A DNA stretch of 64,000 nt from Glebionis coronaria (Eukaryota > Streptophyta > Magnoliopsida > Asterales > Asteraceae). The translations under genes were made by a program, and so were the position numbers. Under the pieces are notes generated by a model that was not told where the DNA came from, searched no databases, and worked only from the letters and a program-made list of their open reading frames with translations. How positions within the stretch are numbered: the first letter of the stretch is position 1; each line of letters begins with the position of its first letter. Shown here piece after piece: positions 1 to 10,902 of this stretch. The stretch covers positions 202,716,125-202,780,124 of the forward strand of contig CM046875.1 in the NCBI GenBank assembly GCA_025667525.1, written 5' to 3'.

Positions 1-1
1 G

Positions 2-2065
2 GATAAGTTATTTCAACCTATGTTTGATAAATTCTTTGATCCACAGAGTAATGATTCTTCAGCACCCGTAGCAGTAGCTCCGATTCCCGTAGTTGTTGCT
101 CAAGATAATGGAAAAGAATCCGAGGCAACTACTGTTACTCTTGAACAAGATGTACCATCCCCCACCAATTCTCAAACAACACCTGAATCATCACCCCCAC
201 TCGTTCCTAATGATGTTGAAGAGGATCTATATGATCACGATCTGGAATATGCTCACTTACAAGAGCTTCCCTTCTGTGGTTCACATATACCTGAAGACCC
301 TACCGGTGCGTCTACCTCAAAGGAAGCTCCTGTCATCGTTCACTCCCGACCACCACGGATTGAAACTCACAACACTAAATGGACAAAGGATCACCCAATC
401 CGCAATATTATTGTTGACATCGATCGACCAGTCTTAACACGCCATCAACTCCAAGAACATGCATTATATTGCTATTTTAATGCATTTCTTTCAGACACTG
501 AACCTAAAAACTGGCAACAAGCCATGACCAAATCATCATGGATTGAAGCCATGCAAGAGGAACTTAATGAATTCCAACGTCTTGAAGTGTGGGAATTAGT
601 TCCGTTACCCAGCAACGTTGAAATCTTGACACTATTGTGGGTATACAAGGTTAAGCTCGATGAGTTAGGTAGTGTGCTGAAAAACAAAGCTAGATTGGTC
701 GCTAGAGGTTACAAACAAGCGTTGGGTATCGATTTTGAAGAATCCTTTGCTCCTGTTGCACGATTGGAGGCAATTAGACTATTCCTTGCTTATGCTGCTC
801 ACATGAATATGATCGTCTACCAAATGGATGTTAAGACGGAATTTCTTAATGGTGAATTAAGGGAAGATGTCTATGTAAGCCAGCCGAATGGATTCGTTAA
901 TTCAGCGTATCCTAATCATGTGTACAAGCTCAAGAAGGCTCTTTACGGGTTGAAACAAGCTCCACGCGCGTGGTATGATCTCTTATCGATGTATCTCATC
1001 TCCAAAGGCTTCTCCAAAGGCAAAGTGGACCCCATATTATTCATTCTCAAGGAGGACAACGACATGATACTGGTACAAATTTATGTTGATGATATAATAT
1101 TTGCTGCTACTAATCAACGTTTGTCTGACCGTTTTGAGAAAATTATGTCCACACGCTTTAAGATGTCGATGATGGGAAAAATTTCATTTTTCTTAGGGTT
1201 GCAAATTTCTCAGAATCCCAGAGGCATCTTTATTAATCAATCCAAATTTGCTCTTGAATCTTTAAAGAAATATCACTTTGAAAACTGTGACCCCGTGGAT
1301 ACTCCAATGGTGGAGAGATCCAAGTTAGATGAAGATAAGGAAGGGATAGCTGTCGATCCTAAACTTTATCGTGGAATGATCGGCACCCTTCTCTATCTGA
1401 CTGCTAGCAGGCCTGATTTGCAATTTGCTATAGGCATGTGCGCCCGGTATCAGGCTCGGCCTACCAAAAAGCACTTACATGTTGTGAAAAGGATCTTTCG
1501 GTGTCTAAAAGGAACACTTAATCGTGGTCTGTGGTATCCGAAGGATTCCTCTATTGCACTAATTTCATATGCAGATGCAGATTATGTCGGGTGTCAAGAT
1601 ACCAGACGTAGCACTTCTGACAGTGTGCAACTCCTTGGAGATAGACTTATTAGTTGGGCATCAAAAAGGCAGAAAAGCGCTGCGATATCAAGTACTGAGG
1701 CTGAATACATTGCTATGTCCGGTTGTTGTGCTCAAGTTCTTTGGATGAGGTCACAATTGACTGACTACGGTCTTGGATTCAACAAAATCCCGATGTACTG
1801 TGATAACAAAAGTGCAATCGCTATATGCTGCAACTACGTTCAACACTCTCGAGCAAAGCACATTGACATCCGCTACCACTTCATCAAGGAGCAAGTGGAA
1901 AATGGAGTGATCGAACTATACTTCGTCAACACCGAGTATCAGCTGGCAGATATATTCACAAAGGCCTTAGATCGAGGACGCATCGAGTTTTTGATCGAAA
2001 AGCTAGGCATGAAATCTTTTTCACTAGCGACACTTAAGGAGTTGGCAGAAGAATCTGAAGAATAG
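2..2065 (+). CDS. pol: Ty1/copia polyprotein, 3' part (reverse transcriptase + RNase H), 5' truncated by window edge
   Basis: The frame is already open at base 2, so the ATG at 20 is internal and the gag, protease and integrase parts lie outside the window. The visible protein makes cDNA from the element RNA inside cytoplasmic particles. A low-complexity Pro/Ser/Thr linker fills roughly the first 150 residues. The copia RT domain follows, with a [12 protein letters not shown] entry motif near residue 175, [11 protein letters not shown], a DVKTEFLNG motif (family norm DVKTAFLNG), [13 protein letters not shown] and the catalytic YVDD at about residue 355. RNase H motifs come next: [16 protein letters not shown] near 516, SSTEAEYIA near 560 and DNKSAI near 595. 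The frame is open to the stop at 2063-2065 with no internal break. The type fits the Sirevirus/Maximus lineage, which agrees with the accessory ORF downstream. Confidence in copia RT-RH is very high; the lineage is inference. Confidence 0.96.
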   Translation, partial: DKLFQPMFDKFFDPQSNDSSAPVAVAPIPVVVAQDNGKESEATTVTLEQDVPSPTNSQTTPESSPPLVPNDVEEDLYDHDLEYAHLQELPFCGSHIPEDPTGASTSKEAPVIVHSRPPRIETHNTKWTKDHPIRNIIVDIDRPVLTRHQLQEHALYCYFNAFLSDTEPKNWQQAMTKSSWIEAMQEELNEFQRLEVWELVPLPSNVEILTLLWVYKVKLDELGSVLKNKARLVARGYKQALGIDFEESFAPVARLEAIRLFLAYAAHMNMIVYQMDVKTEFLNGELREDVYVSQPNGFVNSAYPNHVYKLKKALYGLKQAPRAWYDLLSMYLISKGFSKGKVDPILFILKEDNDMILVQIYVDDIIFAATNQRLSDRFEKIMSTRFKMSMMGKISFFLGLQISQNPRGIFINQSKFALESLKKYHFENCDPVDTPMVERSKLDEDKEGIAVDPKLYRGMIGTLLYLTASRPDLQFAIGMCARYQARPTKKHLHVVKRIFRCLKGTLNRGLWYPKDSSIALISYADADYVGCQDTRRSTSDSVQLLGDRLISWASKRQKSAAISSTEAEYIAMSGCCAQVLWMRSQLTDYGLGFNKIPMYCDNKSAIAICCNYVQHSRAKHIDIRYHFIKEQVENGVIELYFVNTEYQLADIFTKALDRGRIEFLIEKLGMKSFSLATLKELAEESEE

Positions 2066-2158
2066 TACTGGTAAACTATTCTCGAGTATCCTTTGATTGT
2101 GATCTTGTATATTATAGTACATACTTAAACCATCAAAAGCAAAATACAAAAGTATAAA

Positions 2159-2262
2159 ACCAAGAAAAACCATAAAAAATATAAAATCAAGAAAAACCAT
2201 AAAAAATATAAAACCAAGAAAATCCATAAAAAATATAAAACCAAGAAAACCCAAAAATATTT
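2159..2262 (+). repeat. 27-bp A-rich tandem repeat, about 4 copies
   Basis: Units start at 2159, 2186, 2213 and 2240, each containing an (a/t)ccaagaaaa-type block followed by ccataaaaaatataaa. The minus-strand FIFFMVFLGF-like frame here is only a by-product of the repeat. Confidence 0.9.
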
Positions 2263-2710
2263 TTCTTTTCAAATCGGGCATGTCTTTTAGTACGGTAATA
2301 TTTACGGCTTTAGAAATGTCGATTAAAATTGACACGGCGCCATAAATAGAGTCCGTATAAAAGTTGTATATTTTTTAAAACATGCCCATTATGGCTTGTA
2401 GTTATTTCTGACTACAACCCGCCTTTCGCATTAAAGTCACGTATTTCTTCTGAAAACGTTGGCTCACAACGGGAATTAATTTTCTCGGGCAAGGTTTACT
2501 TGAAAACCATGTAAGGGGCTAAGTTTACTTTATAACTTGGTCTAACACAAATTAGTGTACGTTTCAGTGCACTTATTTTTGTTTAAATAAGAGAAATCTT
2601 ATTGCCCCTAGAATCGTTCTTAGAAAATCATTAAACAGAAAAGGTCTTCATATGATAATTGTCCCATTAAATGCCGTGACTACAACTCTTTAAATAGAAA
2701 ACGGGTCACC

Positions 2711-2724
2711 AATTGAGGGGGAGC
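2711..2724 (+). promoter_or_regulatory. Polypurine-tract-like motif 1 (aattgagggggagc)
   Basis: This tract resembles those that prime plus-strand synthesis just before copia 3' LTRs. It lies about 650 bp after the pol stop, and similar tracts occur at 9171 and 9376. No LTR start is evident directly after it. Confidence 0.5.
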
Positions 2725-3143
2725 AAATATCATATCATTTTAAACATGATTTGGTCTTTATATTATCTTGTCTGTCATCTTTCTGTATGTGCATTATGTG
2801 CAATGTGTGCCTTGTATGGAGTTTATTTTAAGTTGGCATTAGGTTTTATTGGCGTGTCTCATTTATCGGGATATTGGCTAGAAAGGTTCACCTTAGTGAG
2901 TTGTTAACTAGTTTTTAATAACTAGTTTTATGCCATCCATCAAAATTGGGGGACCAATCTGCAATTTTTGCAAAAATTGGTTAGAAACATTGACCTATGT
3001 CAAAACTTCCACTCCCATTTTTTTTGTTATCCTACAAACGTCTCACACACACCAATTCACCTTTCTCTGCCGCCATTAATCCCTGCCAAAAACTTGCATC
3101 AACTCATTTTTCTTGATCGTTTCTTGCTGTGATTTCATCTAAG

Positions 3144-4160
3144 GTAAACTTAGAAAACATGTGCTATCTATCCTGCCTATGTTTTCTGTGCCTATAATCT
3201 TTGTTCTTCTCGGATTGAATCATGTGCTCTAGGGTTTCGATATAAATGTGAGTAAACATCATGTTTAACTAAGGGGATTTAATCTTTATTATGTTTTAAA
3301 CACTGGTTTTGAATTAATCTGCTTAAAACAGCTTAAAAACCATAAAAAAACGCGAAGTTTAGATCCACCTAGGAAACTCCGCCCAGATTCCAATGAAGAT
3401 AAGGTATAGATTCCGATTGGTCATTCCGATCGGACGTTCCAATTGAATATTCCGATTGACTTTTAATATCATTCCGATTAGGTCGTTCCGATCGGTCATT
3501 CCGATCGGTCATTCCGATTGGTCATTCCGATCGGTTATTCAGATTGGATATTACGATGGAATTTTAGATATTCCGATTAAGTCATTCCGATTGGACACTA
3601 AAATTGAACATTCCGATTAGCCTTATTTTAGGTCATTCCGATCGGTTCATTCCGATCGGACTTTCAGAATGGATTTTCCGATTGGCTCTTTCCGATTGGC
3701 TCTTTCCGATTGGCTCTTTCCGATTGGTTCTTTCCGATTGGTCCTTTCCGAGTGGCACATTGTCATTCTGATGAGGTGTATAGCATTCTGATTTGGGAAT
3801 ATGAGATTAGAGATTCTTCTTTGCTTATGTTGCTAGATTGTTTCCTATATAAGTGGGCTTATAGTATTTGCGAAAAGATTGTTGTGGCACCATCACTTTA
3901 AGCTAGCATGCCTTTACACTATGCAATTGCCTTAGACTATCTAATGATTTTGACCTAGATTGCATTATTCCCTTATTAGGCTTTAAGTAAATTAGGGCCA
4001 CTTTCACGAAACCAAGTTTTATTGAAATAAATAAATTTTATCTCTTAAGAATACTTGAAAGGTTTCTTATTACAGAAGTTCCTCTTATTTAATAAGTTGA
4101 CTCCTCTGTAAACAAAAGAGATAAAAATTACTTATTCAATGTCTTGCGTTTTGTTTCCAG
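3144..4160 (+). other. Candidate intron in leader of the accessory gene
   Basis: A donor-like CTAAG|GTAAACTT at 3144 follows a pyrimidine-rich leader-like stretch. The best acceptor is TTTTGTTTCCAG at 4149-4160, three bases before the ATG of the small ORF at 4164. Another AG acceptor (AAAGCAG, ending 4604) precedes the ATG at 4610. Splicing would bring a leader next to a distant ORF, as subgenomic env mRNAs do in retroviruses. This is inferred from splice consensus only. Confidence 0.35.
3411..3752 (+). repeat. TTCCGAT(T/C)GG minisatellite
   Basis: About 18 copies of TTCCGAT followed by TGG, CGG or TAG occur at irregular 13-20-bp spacing. The array tightens to a regular 14-bp array (ttccgattggctct) from about 3677 to 3745. 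Several variant units (ttcagat, ttacgat, ttccgag) lie inside. Confidence 0.9.
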
Positions 4161-4163
4161 GCC

Positions 4164-4391
4164 ATGGAAGACAAAGTTTCATCATTGTCTTGCCCTCTGT
4201 TCAAGCCTTCTATAGTTTGGGTTGACGAAAATCCTACAATTCCTGATGTAGTGGTTGAAACTAAACCAAAACCCACTAAAGTTTTGGTTGAAACTAAACC
4301 AAGACCTACTGAGGTGTTAGTAGAAATGAAACCTAGACCTACTGAGGTTCTGGTTATGACAACCAAGCTATCCAAATATTTTAAGAATTAA
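4164..4391 (+). CDS. Small ORF with 11-residue repeats, 75 aa, unknown function
   Basis: I do not recognise this protein. It begins at an ATG three bases after a strong AG splice acceptor and contains tandem units of the type VLVETKPRPTE: two close and two looser copies over about residues 28-66. The repeats are Thr/Lys/Pro/Glu rich, with no membrane segment or known motif. It sits between pol and the accessory ORF of the copia element. It could be an upstream exon or a uORF of the accessory gene, or non-coding sequence that happens to be open. Short length and repetitive composition keep confidence low. Confidence 0.3.
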   Translation: MEDKVSSLSCPLFKPSIVWVDENPTIPDVVVETKPKPTKVLVETKPRPTEVLVEMKPRPTEVLVMTTKLSKYFKN

Positions 4392-4609
4392 TGCTAGGTT
4401 GTTATCCATTTAGAATAAAATGTCTTTGGCATGTCTGTGTGTAGTTGTATGTAAGGACTTTGTCCATCTGAACCATGGTTGTATGTTGCTTCTCTATTAT
4501 TTGTGGTCATAATTGTTATGTTTTATTCCCTATGCTTTAACTTGGTATAGACTTAAGATATAGATATTTTGTGTATATCATTTGTGCTTATATCATCAAA
4601 GCAGGAACC

Positions 4610-7600
4610 ATGTCAATCACCAAAGAACAACAACAACAATCAGACCTCGCACTAGTACCACTTGATGTCCGACTACCACTTGCAGAGAACAACTTTCATC
4701 TAAGAGAGGATTTTGATCCAAAAATTGCTGCTTTCAAAGTTGCAATGGACATTCTTGACATGTCACCCATTAAAGATGCACTTGGAGCTACTGCATCAGT
4801 TCCTGAAATCTACATTCATGAATTTTGGGCCACAGCATCGATTACCGCCGCAAAGGAAGCATCTAAGATATCAATCACTTTCAAAATCAACAGGCAAAAT
4901 TTTACTCTTGATTTAAATCAATTCAGGAAATTGTTCAAGTTTCCCAAATTAGCAAAAGGAGAAAAGTTTGTGCCCAATCCAAAAATAATGAAGTGCTTCG
5001 AGTACTTAGAGCTCTAAACTATGAGGATAACATTCAAAATCTATCTCAGTTCTCCACTGCACGCATTGGTCAACCATGGAAAGCAATCGTCATCATCATA
5101 ACCAGGTGTCTCACTTCAAAGGCTCGTGGTTATGACCAACTGAGACCACCTCAGGCTCATATACTTTGGGGCCTATACACTGCATCTAAAATAGATTATG
5201 CTCTACTTCTTTGGCAAGAAGTGTGTTACCAATTCACCGGTACCAAGAAGAAATCACTGCATCTTCCGTTTCCAAGGTTCACAAAACTTATCATCAACCA
5301 TTTCATGAAGAGTGTTCCTTCTATTGACAAGCGTGGAAACTTCTTCTACCATACATCAGATGATGACCATGTGTTGGATCAGATGGGTGACGAGAAACAT
5401 CCCAGTAAGTACTCACTGATTCCAGCTTTAGTGCCTGACACCCTGATCAATGACGGGATCAAGGACAGTGAACCTTACAAACAAATGCTTCTGGACATTG
5501 AAACACAATTTAAAAGGGTAAATGCAGATCCATCCGAAAAACAAAAGGGTAAAAGGAAAAAGACTGTTGTCAAACGCCAAAAGACTTCTTCACCCCAAAC
5601 CAAAAGTAAAGCTAAAGGGAAAGAGCAACTACGTGATGAAGATGCAGATGAACAAGATCCCTTAGTACAAATGTCTGAAGAAAAACAGATGCGCATTGCA
5701 CAAAAGTTAAGTAGGATGGAGGCACAGAAAACTGGTAGTGGTTCTAGATCAAAAACTCCTGCCGAGTTAGCACTGGAAGCTTTTGGAGATCCAGACGATC
5801 CAACTGATGAAGAGGAACAGGATCTCAGACTAGAGGAAGAACTCACAGACCCAACAAATCAAGATGATGACAACGTAGATGATTATATCAACTACGATTA
5901 TGAAGATCAAAATTTAGAAGGTGGAACAGATATGGAAACAATTCTGTACGATGACGTCAATCTTAGCAAACCACTTCCACCTCCTTCATCAATAATAGCA
6001 GCAGAAGATGCTCATCTGACGTTGTCTCCTATTCAACAAAACATACCCCCTCCACCACCAGTCTTCAGCACTGTTGTAACAACCGTCCCGCCGAGTGAAC
6101 CTACAATCGAGACCATTCAACTTGTATCAACCACCACCCCCGTAATTACACCCACACCATCACCGGTAATCAATCAACCTGTATCAACCACCATCCATGT
6201 AATCACACCTACGCCGCCACCGGTCACCCATCAACCTGTATTAACCACCACCCAAGTGATTACAATGATGCCTCCACCGATTGTCGATCCTCTTGTGCCA
6301 AAAACCGCCCCAGTGATTTTACCAACATCGCCACCTATCCTCGAACAACTTGTACCAACCACCATCCAATCCACAACCTTGTTAGAAATTGCAGTAACTC
6401 CACCAACAACAACAGCAGTACAACTATCATCCACTCCCACTCCATTTCTCACAATCAATGATCCACTCATTCAGCACCTTAATAAACAACTGGAATCACA
6501 GGCAAATAATATTGCGGCACTGGAGAAAAGGATAAATCATAGTAAGTCACGTGACGAACGAGCACAAAAACGTGATGACAAAAAGATTCAAGAATCATTC
6601 GAAGGTGTCATAAGACTTAAAAAGCAACACAAAAAATTTCTTGCTGAAAAGGACGCACGTGACAAAGAAAATGCTGCATTCCTCGATTCCATCAATGATT
6701 CCATGACTAACATCATTCAGCGTGAAGTTAGGTCATGTGTACATCAGGAGCTTCCAACATTATTCACAAATGGCCTTACTAACTTACAGTTAATGCAAAC
6801 CTTGGAGACTCGGTTAACCAACATTGAGTCACCCATCACAGAAGCTCAACACGAATTACAAAGAGCTCTTAGTAAGGTCATAATGGAAGCTTCTAACACA
6901 CCACCAGTAGAAGACACTGCAGTTCCCCAATCTTCCAAGAAACGGAAACGACAGGAGTCAGAAAATGAGGAAGAAGAGGAAAAGAATGAGGAGGAAGAAC
7001 ATTCTGATAAAAATGAAGACGAAAAGGACGAGGACGAGGACGAGGACGAGGACGCGGATGATGACGAGGATGATGACGAGGATGAGGACGAGGACGAGGA
7101 CGAGGATGAGGATGAGGACGATGGGGAGGATAAGGATGACGATGAGGATGACGAGGATGACGATAGTGATGCGTATGACGATAATGGGAACGGTAAGTAT
7201 AAGGAGAAAGGGGATGGTGATAAGGATGAAGGTAATGGCACCAATGGAGAAGAATCTGAAGAATCTGATGCACGTTCAAAAGAAAAAGTTGCCGATAAAC
7301 AAGCTGAGAGTGAACACATCACCACTGACGAGCATGGTGAAACCACTGACAAAACCACAGGTAAGTCATCTGAACCATCTCTTACTAGTGTATCACAAGT
7401 AGATCCTATACTACCACTAGTACAAGCCGAACCAATGATTGAAGACGAACCATCACCGTCTGTGGAACATCACTCTCCACCGCCTACTCCTGTTCAGCAT
7501 CACACAGAAACAGCCACAGGTACTTCTTCTGTACCGGTTCCCACGAATGTCTCATCAACAGCACCTGTTGAACACGAACCTATGCAAGAAGACGACCCGA

Positions 7601-8988
7601 TACCATCTGTGATACATAACTCTCCACCTCAACACTACATGGATATGGATATTGACAATTTAAATCAACCAGATCCTGAGTTTGCTGATACGTTCACTAT
7701 TGATGAGACGGTTCCCGTACAGCCATGGCTTACACACGCAGCAACCGCACGTACAGTTTCTGACAGCGAAAAGGCGGATCTCACACAATTCCTCAATAAT
7801 CCTATCGACTTCTCTGGATTCTTGATGGATAAATATGGAGTTCCTAGCATTGATACAAATATGCTTCAAACAACGATCAAAGACAAGAACTTCTGGGCTT
7901 CCATGAAGATTGCCGAAACTGAGGTAGAATATCATTTTAATGAGCTCATGAAAGCAATCAAGTCAACAGCATCAGGTGAACAAGCTCCAATCCTTCTTCC
8001 ACTAACACCCTCAATTATTGTAGCCGTCAAGGATCTGCCAATGCAATACTTCACCAACCGTGATCTTGACTACTTAGAAAACGGCGCGAACAAGTATGCT
8101 ACGTCCTTAACAATGGGCAAAGCAGTAAATTTTGAGGATATCCCTTGGATTGAAGATAAAGTTTCAAAACTATAGAGCAAAAAGCTTGTCAAACAATATG
8201 ATCAATATGCGGAATTAGGCATCTCCCATTGGCGGGGCAACAAGAAGTCGGCTTACTACTTCTACAATCACACCAAGCAAGGTACACCTATACTTGCAAC
8301 CCGTCGAATCTCCAGTATACAGGGCGTTAACTTTCACCATATCTTCGGATATTCGTATTTGAAAGACATCGTATTCAAGCGAGAAGACGGTAAGACTTAT
8401 AGTGTCAGTGAAGGGGATCTTCAATTCCTACGATTTGAAGATATTGAAGATTTTCTACTCCTTTTGGTTCAAGGCAGGGTACCTCACTTAGACCCCGATG
8501 AAGTCATTGCTCTAAGTTCCAACATTCGCCAATTCACTCGTCGAATTGTAATCAAGCAAAGGGTTGAGGATTTACAACTCGGGGTAGAGAGTTACCAATC
8601 CAGGCTAAATCTGGAACAACCTCGCACAACACCAATGAGTCGTTTTCACCAAGGTAAGGAACCATACATGGGTACACTTAAACCAGAGATGGGCATATTT
8701 TACCTGAATGAAGCAGAGGTCATGCAATACATGCGACTCTCAGAACTACACAAGTTCAGCGATGGCACTCTCAAGCATGTACGTGACAAGCTGTTGATGC
8801 TCAACTCAGGACAAGGTCTTCCAGAAGTAAAGTACCAATGGGAAGGCCGATTTAAGAAGAGTGCCAACCATACCATCCAGGTGATTAAGGAAAAGTTAAG
8901 GCATCAACGGTTGATCCGCAGTATTGAACGATTCGTGGGGGGCAGACCATATGGAGCACATCACAGGCTCGTGGACCTATCCATCTAA
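4610..8988 (+). pseudogene. Copia element accessory ORF in envelope position (broken by one frameshift and one TAG)
   Basis: Three segments read as one original protein. The first is 4610-5017 (start at the ATG after AAAGCAG; the frame is open further upstream but without a better start). The second, 4993-8175, needs a frame change in the 25-bp overlap. The third, 8176-8988, is in the same frame directly after TAG 8173-8175 and open for 270 codons. The N-terminal 330 residues are globular. A Pro/Thr-rich region with repeated STTxVITPTPPP-like units follows (about 6050-6450), then a basic coiled-coil-like stretch (6470-6900), an SKKRKRQE nuclear-localisation-like motif (about 6930), and an uninterrupted Asp/Glu tract of some 80 residues. 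The C-terminus (8350-8988) carries RVEDLQLGVESYQ, HKFSDGTL and IERFVGG motifs. I associate these with a protein family abundant in Asteraceae copia elements (from memory). Its function is unknown; no transmembrane segment is evident, so 'envelope' refers only to position. Confidence 0.8.
6960..7190 (+). repeat. GAGGA(C/T) hexamer-like microsatellite coding an Asp/Glu tract
   Basis: Repeated gaggac/gatgac/gaggat units keep the plus frame open and encode an almost purely acidic segment. The same DNA gives a poly-Ser frame and an Arg/Pro/His frame on the minus strand, which are artefacts. Confidence 0.9.
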
Positions 8989-9393
8989 TGGGTCGTACTA
9001 TTTCAGGTCTACTCCATATTGGTTAATTTGTGAATATGTTAATATTGTAAATATTGTGCTTTTGTGGCTTGTTGTAGTGTGAAAGTATGAAATGTTTCAA
9101 GAATTTCTCACGATATTCTAAATCTTTCAAAATCTATCATACTCAAGCACTACAACTTACCCTCATTAACTTGAGGGGGAGCATTAATATGTTCTTTGGC
9201 CAACATCTAATTTCATTTTATTACCCAAAGACCGGTTAATCCATTAATATCCAAAATATTGATGGTTAACATTTTGGAAAGGGGAGAAAATGGGATTAAG
9301 GAGACTTAATGATACTTGGCTAAAACAATGAAAAAGGCTTAAAAGATAAACCAACTTAACATGTGTAATGCACAAGTTAAGGGGGAGCGTTTT
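8989..9393 (+). other. 3' untranslated region of the copia element with two polypurine tracts
   Basis: No ORF. It contains ttgagggggagc at 9171-9182 and gttaagggggagc at 9376-9388. The second lies five bases before the proposed LTR start TGATGATAAAAA at 9394. Confidence 0.6.
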
Positions 9394-10154
9394 TGATGAT
9401 AAAAACACTTAAGGCACAAAAACTTTGATTTTAATATCACAAGTGCTTTAAGTGATCTTTTCAAAGATTTTTCATGGTGACTATATCAACCCAAAACACA
9501 CTTAACTCACGACGGATGTGGTGACAAAAGGGTGGTAGGTATAGGTATTAGTCCAATGATTCATCAGAACCGATGGAATCTTCCCAAGGAAAACTCCCTA
9601 GATAGAACTAGAAGTCCTAGGAAAGATGGAGAATGAATGTGAACGTAGCTGAATGCCGACCAAGTACTTAAGCTAGCACTGGAACAATCACAACAAGGTG
9701 CTAGTGATGACGTATTGGTAAGCATTGAAGGGGTTGAAGAATGAAAAAGAATTGTAAAGATAAAGGGTGTAAAGAAAGAAGCCCTCCTTACAACTTAAGG
9801 CAGAAACCGGGTCAATACATATGCTATTGAGATCATTTGTTAATGATTCTCGATATTGAAGAAAGCCATCATGGACCCAGTGATGCAATGCACAACCCTC
9901 CCCAGCTAACTCAAATATCTCTCAAAAGGTATTTGTTTTAATCACACGGAGTTCAACACGTTATCTATTGGTTTATTCACTCCGAATAGACTGATATTGA
10001 ATAGGTGGCACTCCTCTCCAGCCATCGATCACTAAATCAAAACGCACTATCGAGTCTAGAGCCACGAGATCATCAAAAGTCTCATTAGGACACTTTCCAT
10101 TTATTCCTTTCTTCTTCACACAATGTGAAAAGTAAGAGATCTTTTATGAGTCCT

Positions 10155-10551
10155 ACGCAGTATTCTTGCAATATTGCCAGAACATCCGAGTGATACGCAA
10201 GTATTACAGTGAAGATGGAAATCCTGCTTGAGCCAACATCAAACAAACTCATGGTAGGTGACACGTGCGGTTCTTTACGAACTAATCTTGTGACAACTGG
10301 AAAGAAACAGTAGTTTAATTCTTAATTGAACTTAAACTCGTTCCAGGCCTCTACGCATTATCGTATGATCTTGCCAGAACACTCAGAGTGACACTCTTTA
10401 GTGTTCACAGTGACGAGTGGAAATCCTTCTAGTGTTAACATCAAACAGCACTTGGTAGGTAACAAGCAAGATTCAATTTGAATCAAGTTTGTGACAACTG
10501 GAAAGCAACGATGGTGAATATCTTAATAGAAATTCACTTGTTCCAGGTTTC
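10155..10551 (+). repeat. Imperfect tandem duplication, about 198-bp unit
   Basis: Matching landmarks recur in order: ttgccagaac at 10174 and 10371, tggaaatcct, catggtaggt/cttggtaggt, gtgacaactggaaag and ttccagg at 10341 and 10541. The offset is 197-200 bp throughout. Confidence 0.85.
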
Positions 10552-10790
10552 ATGAATAGACGGCTTCAATCATAAGGATTTTAATCCGAATGATTCACTC
10601 TTTATGTTCGCAGTCAGCTTTGGACGGTCGGATAAAGAGAACGGGTTTACCCGCGAAATCCTGTCAGGAAGTTACTTAATTGAAACTATCCGTCACGGGT
10701 ACGATATCTAATATCGTCCAATGGTCTTCACCGACCGGAGGTAAAATGCTACCGAATTAGAATAAAATGTCAAAGCTATTTTATTCGTGT

Positions 10791-10902
10791 CGTTGCTGTG
10801 TACCTGTTAAAGATGGTGGCGTTGCTGTGTACCTGTTGAAGACGGTGGCGTTGCTGTGTACCAGTTGAAGACGGTGGCGTTGCGGCGTACCTGTTGAAGA
10901 CG
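10791..10902 (+). repeat. 29-bp tandem repeat, nearly 4 copies
   Basis: Units start at 10791, 10820, 10849 and 10878 with the core cgttgctgtgtacctgttga and aagacggtgg. The last copy is 25 bp. Confidence 0.92.

Larger units (their letters stand above)
2066..4163 (+). other. Spacer between copia pol and accessory ORF
   Basis: This 2.1-kb stretch has no convincing long reading frame. It holds a 27-bp tandem repeat, a polypurine-like tract, a degenerate TTCCGAT minisatellite, a pyrimidine-rich leader-like segment (about 3000-3140) and a candidate intron (GT at 3144, AG at 4159-4160). The 64-aa and 63-aa frames at 2713 and 3710 run through these repeats and have no supporting signal. Confidence 0.6.

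Noticed and set aside
2024..2335. Minus-strand 103-aa hydrophobic frame resembling a membrane protein
   Set aside because: Produced by the 27-bp A-rich tandem repeat; no start or homology signal.
4975..5017. Programmed -1 frameshift between the two accessory ORF segments
   Set aside because: No canonical slippery heptamer in the overlap; a simple indel explains it better.
6846..7402. Poly-Ser (170 aa), Arg/Pro/His-rich (128 aa) and Met/Arg/Thr-rich (145 aa) frames
   Set aside because: They are other-frame readings of the GAGGAC/GATGAC microsatellite whose sense frame encodes the acidic tract.
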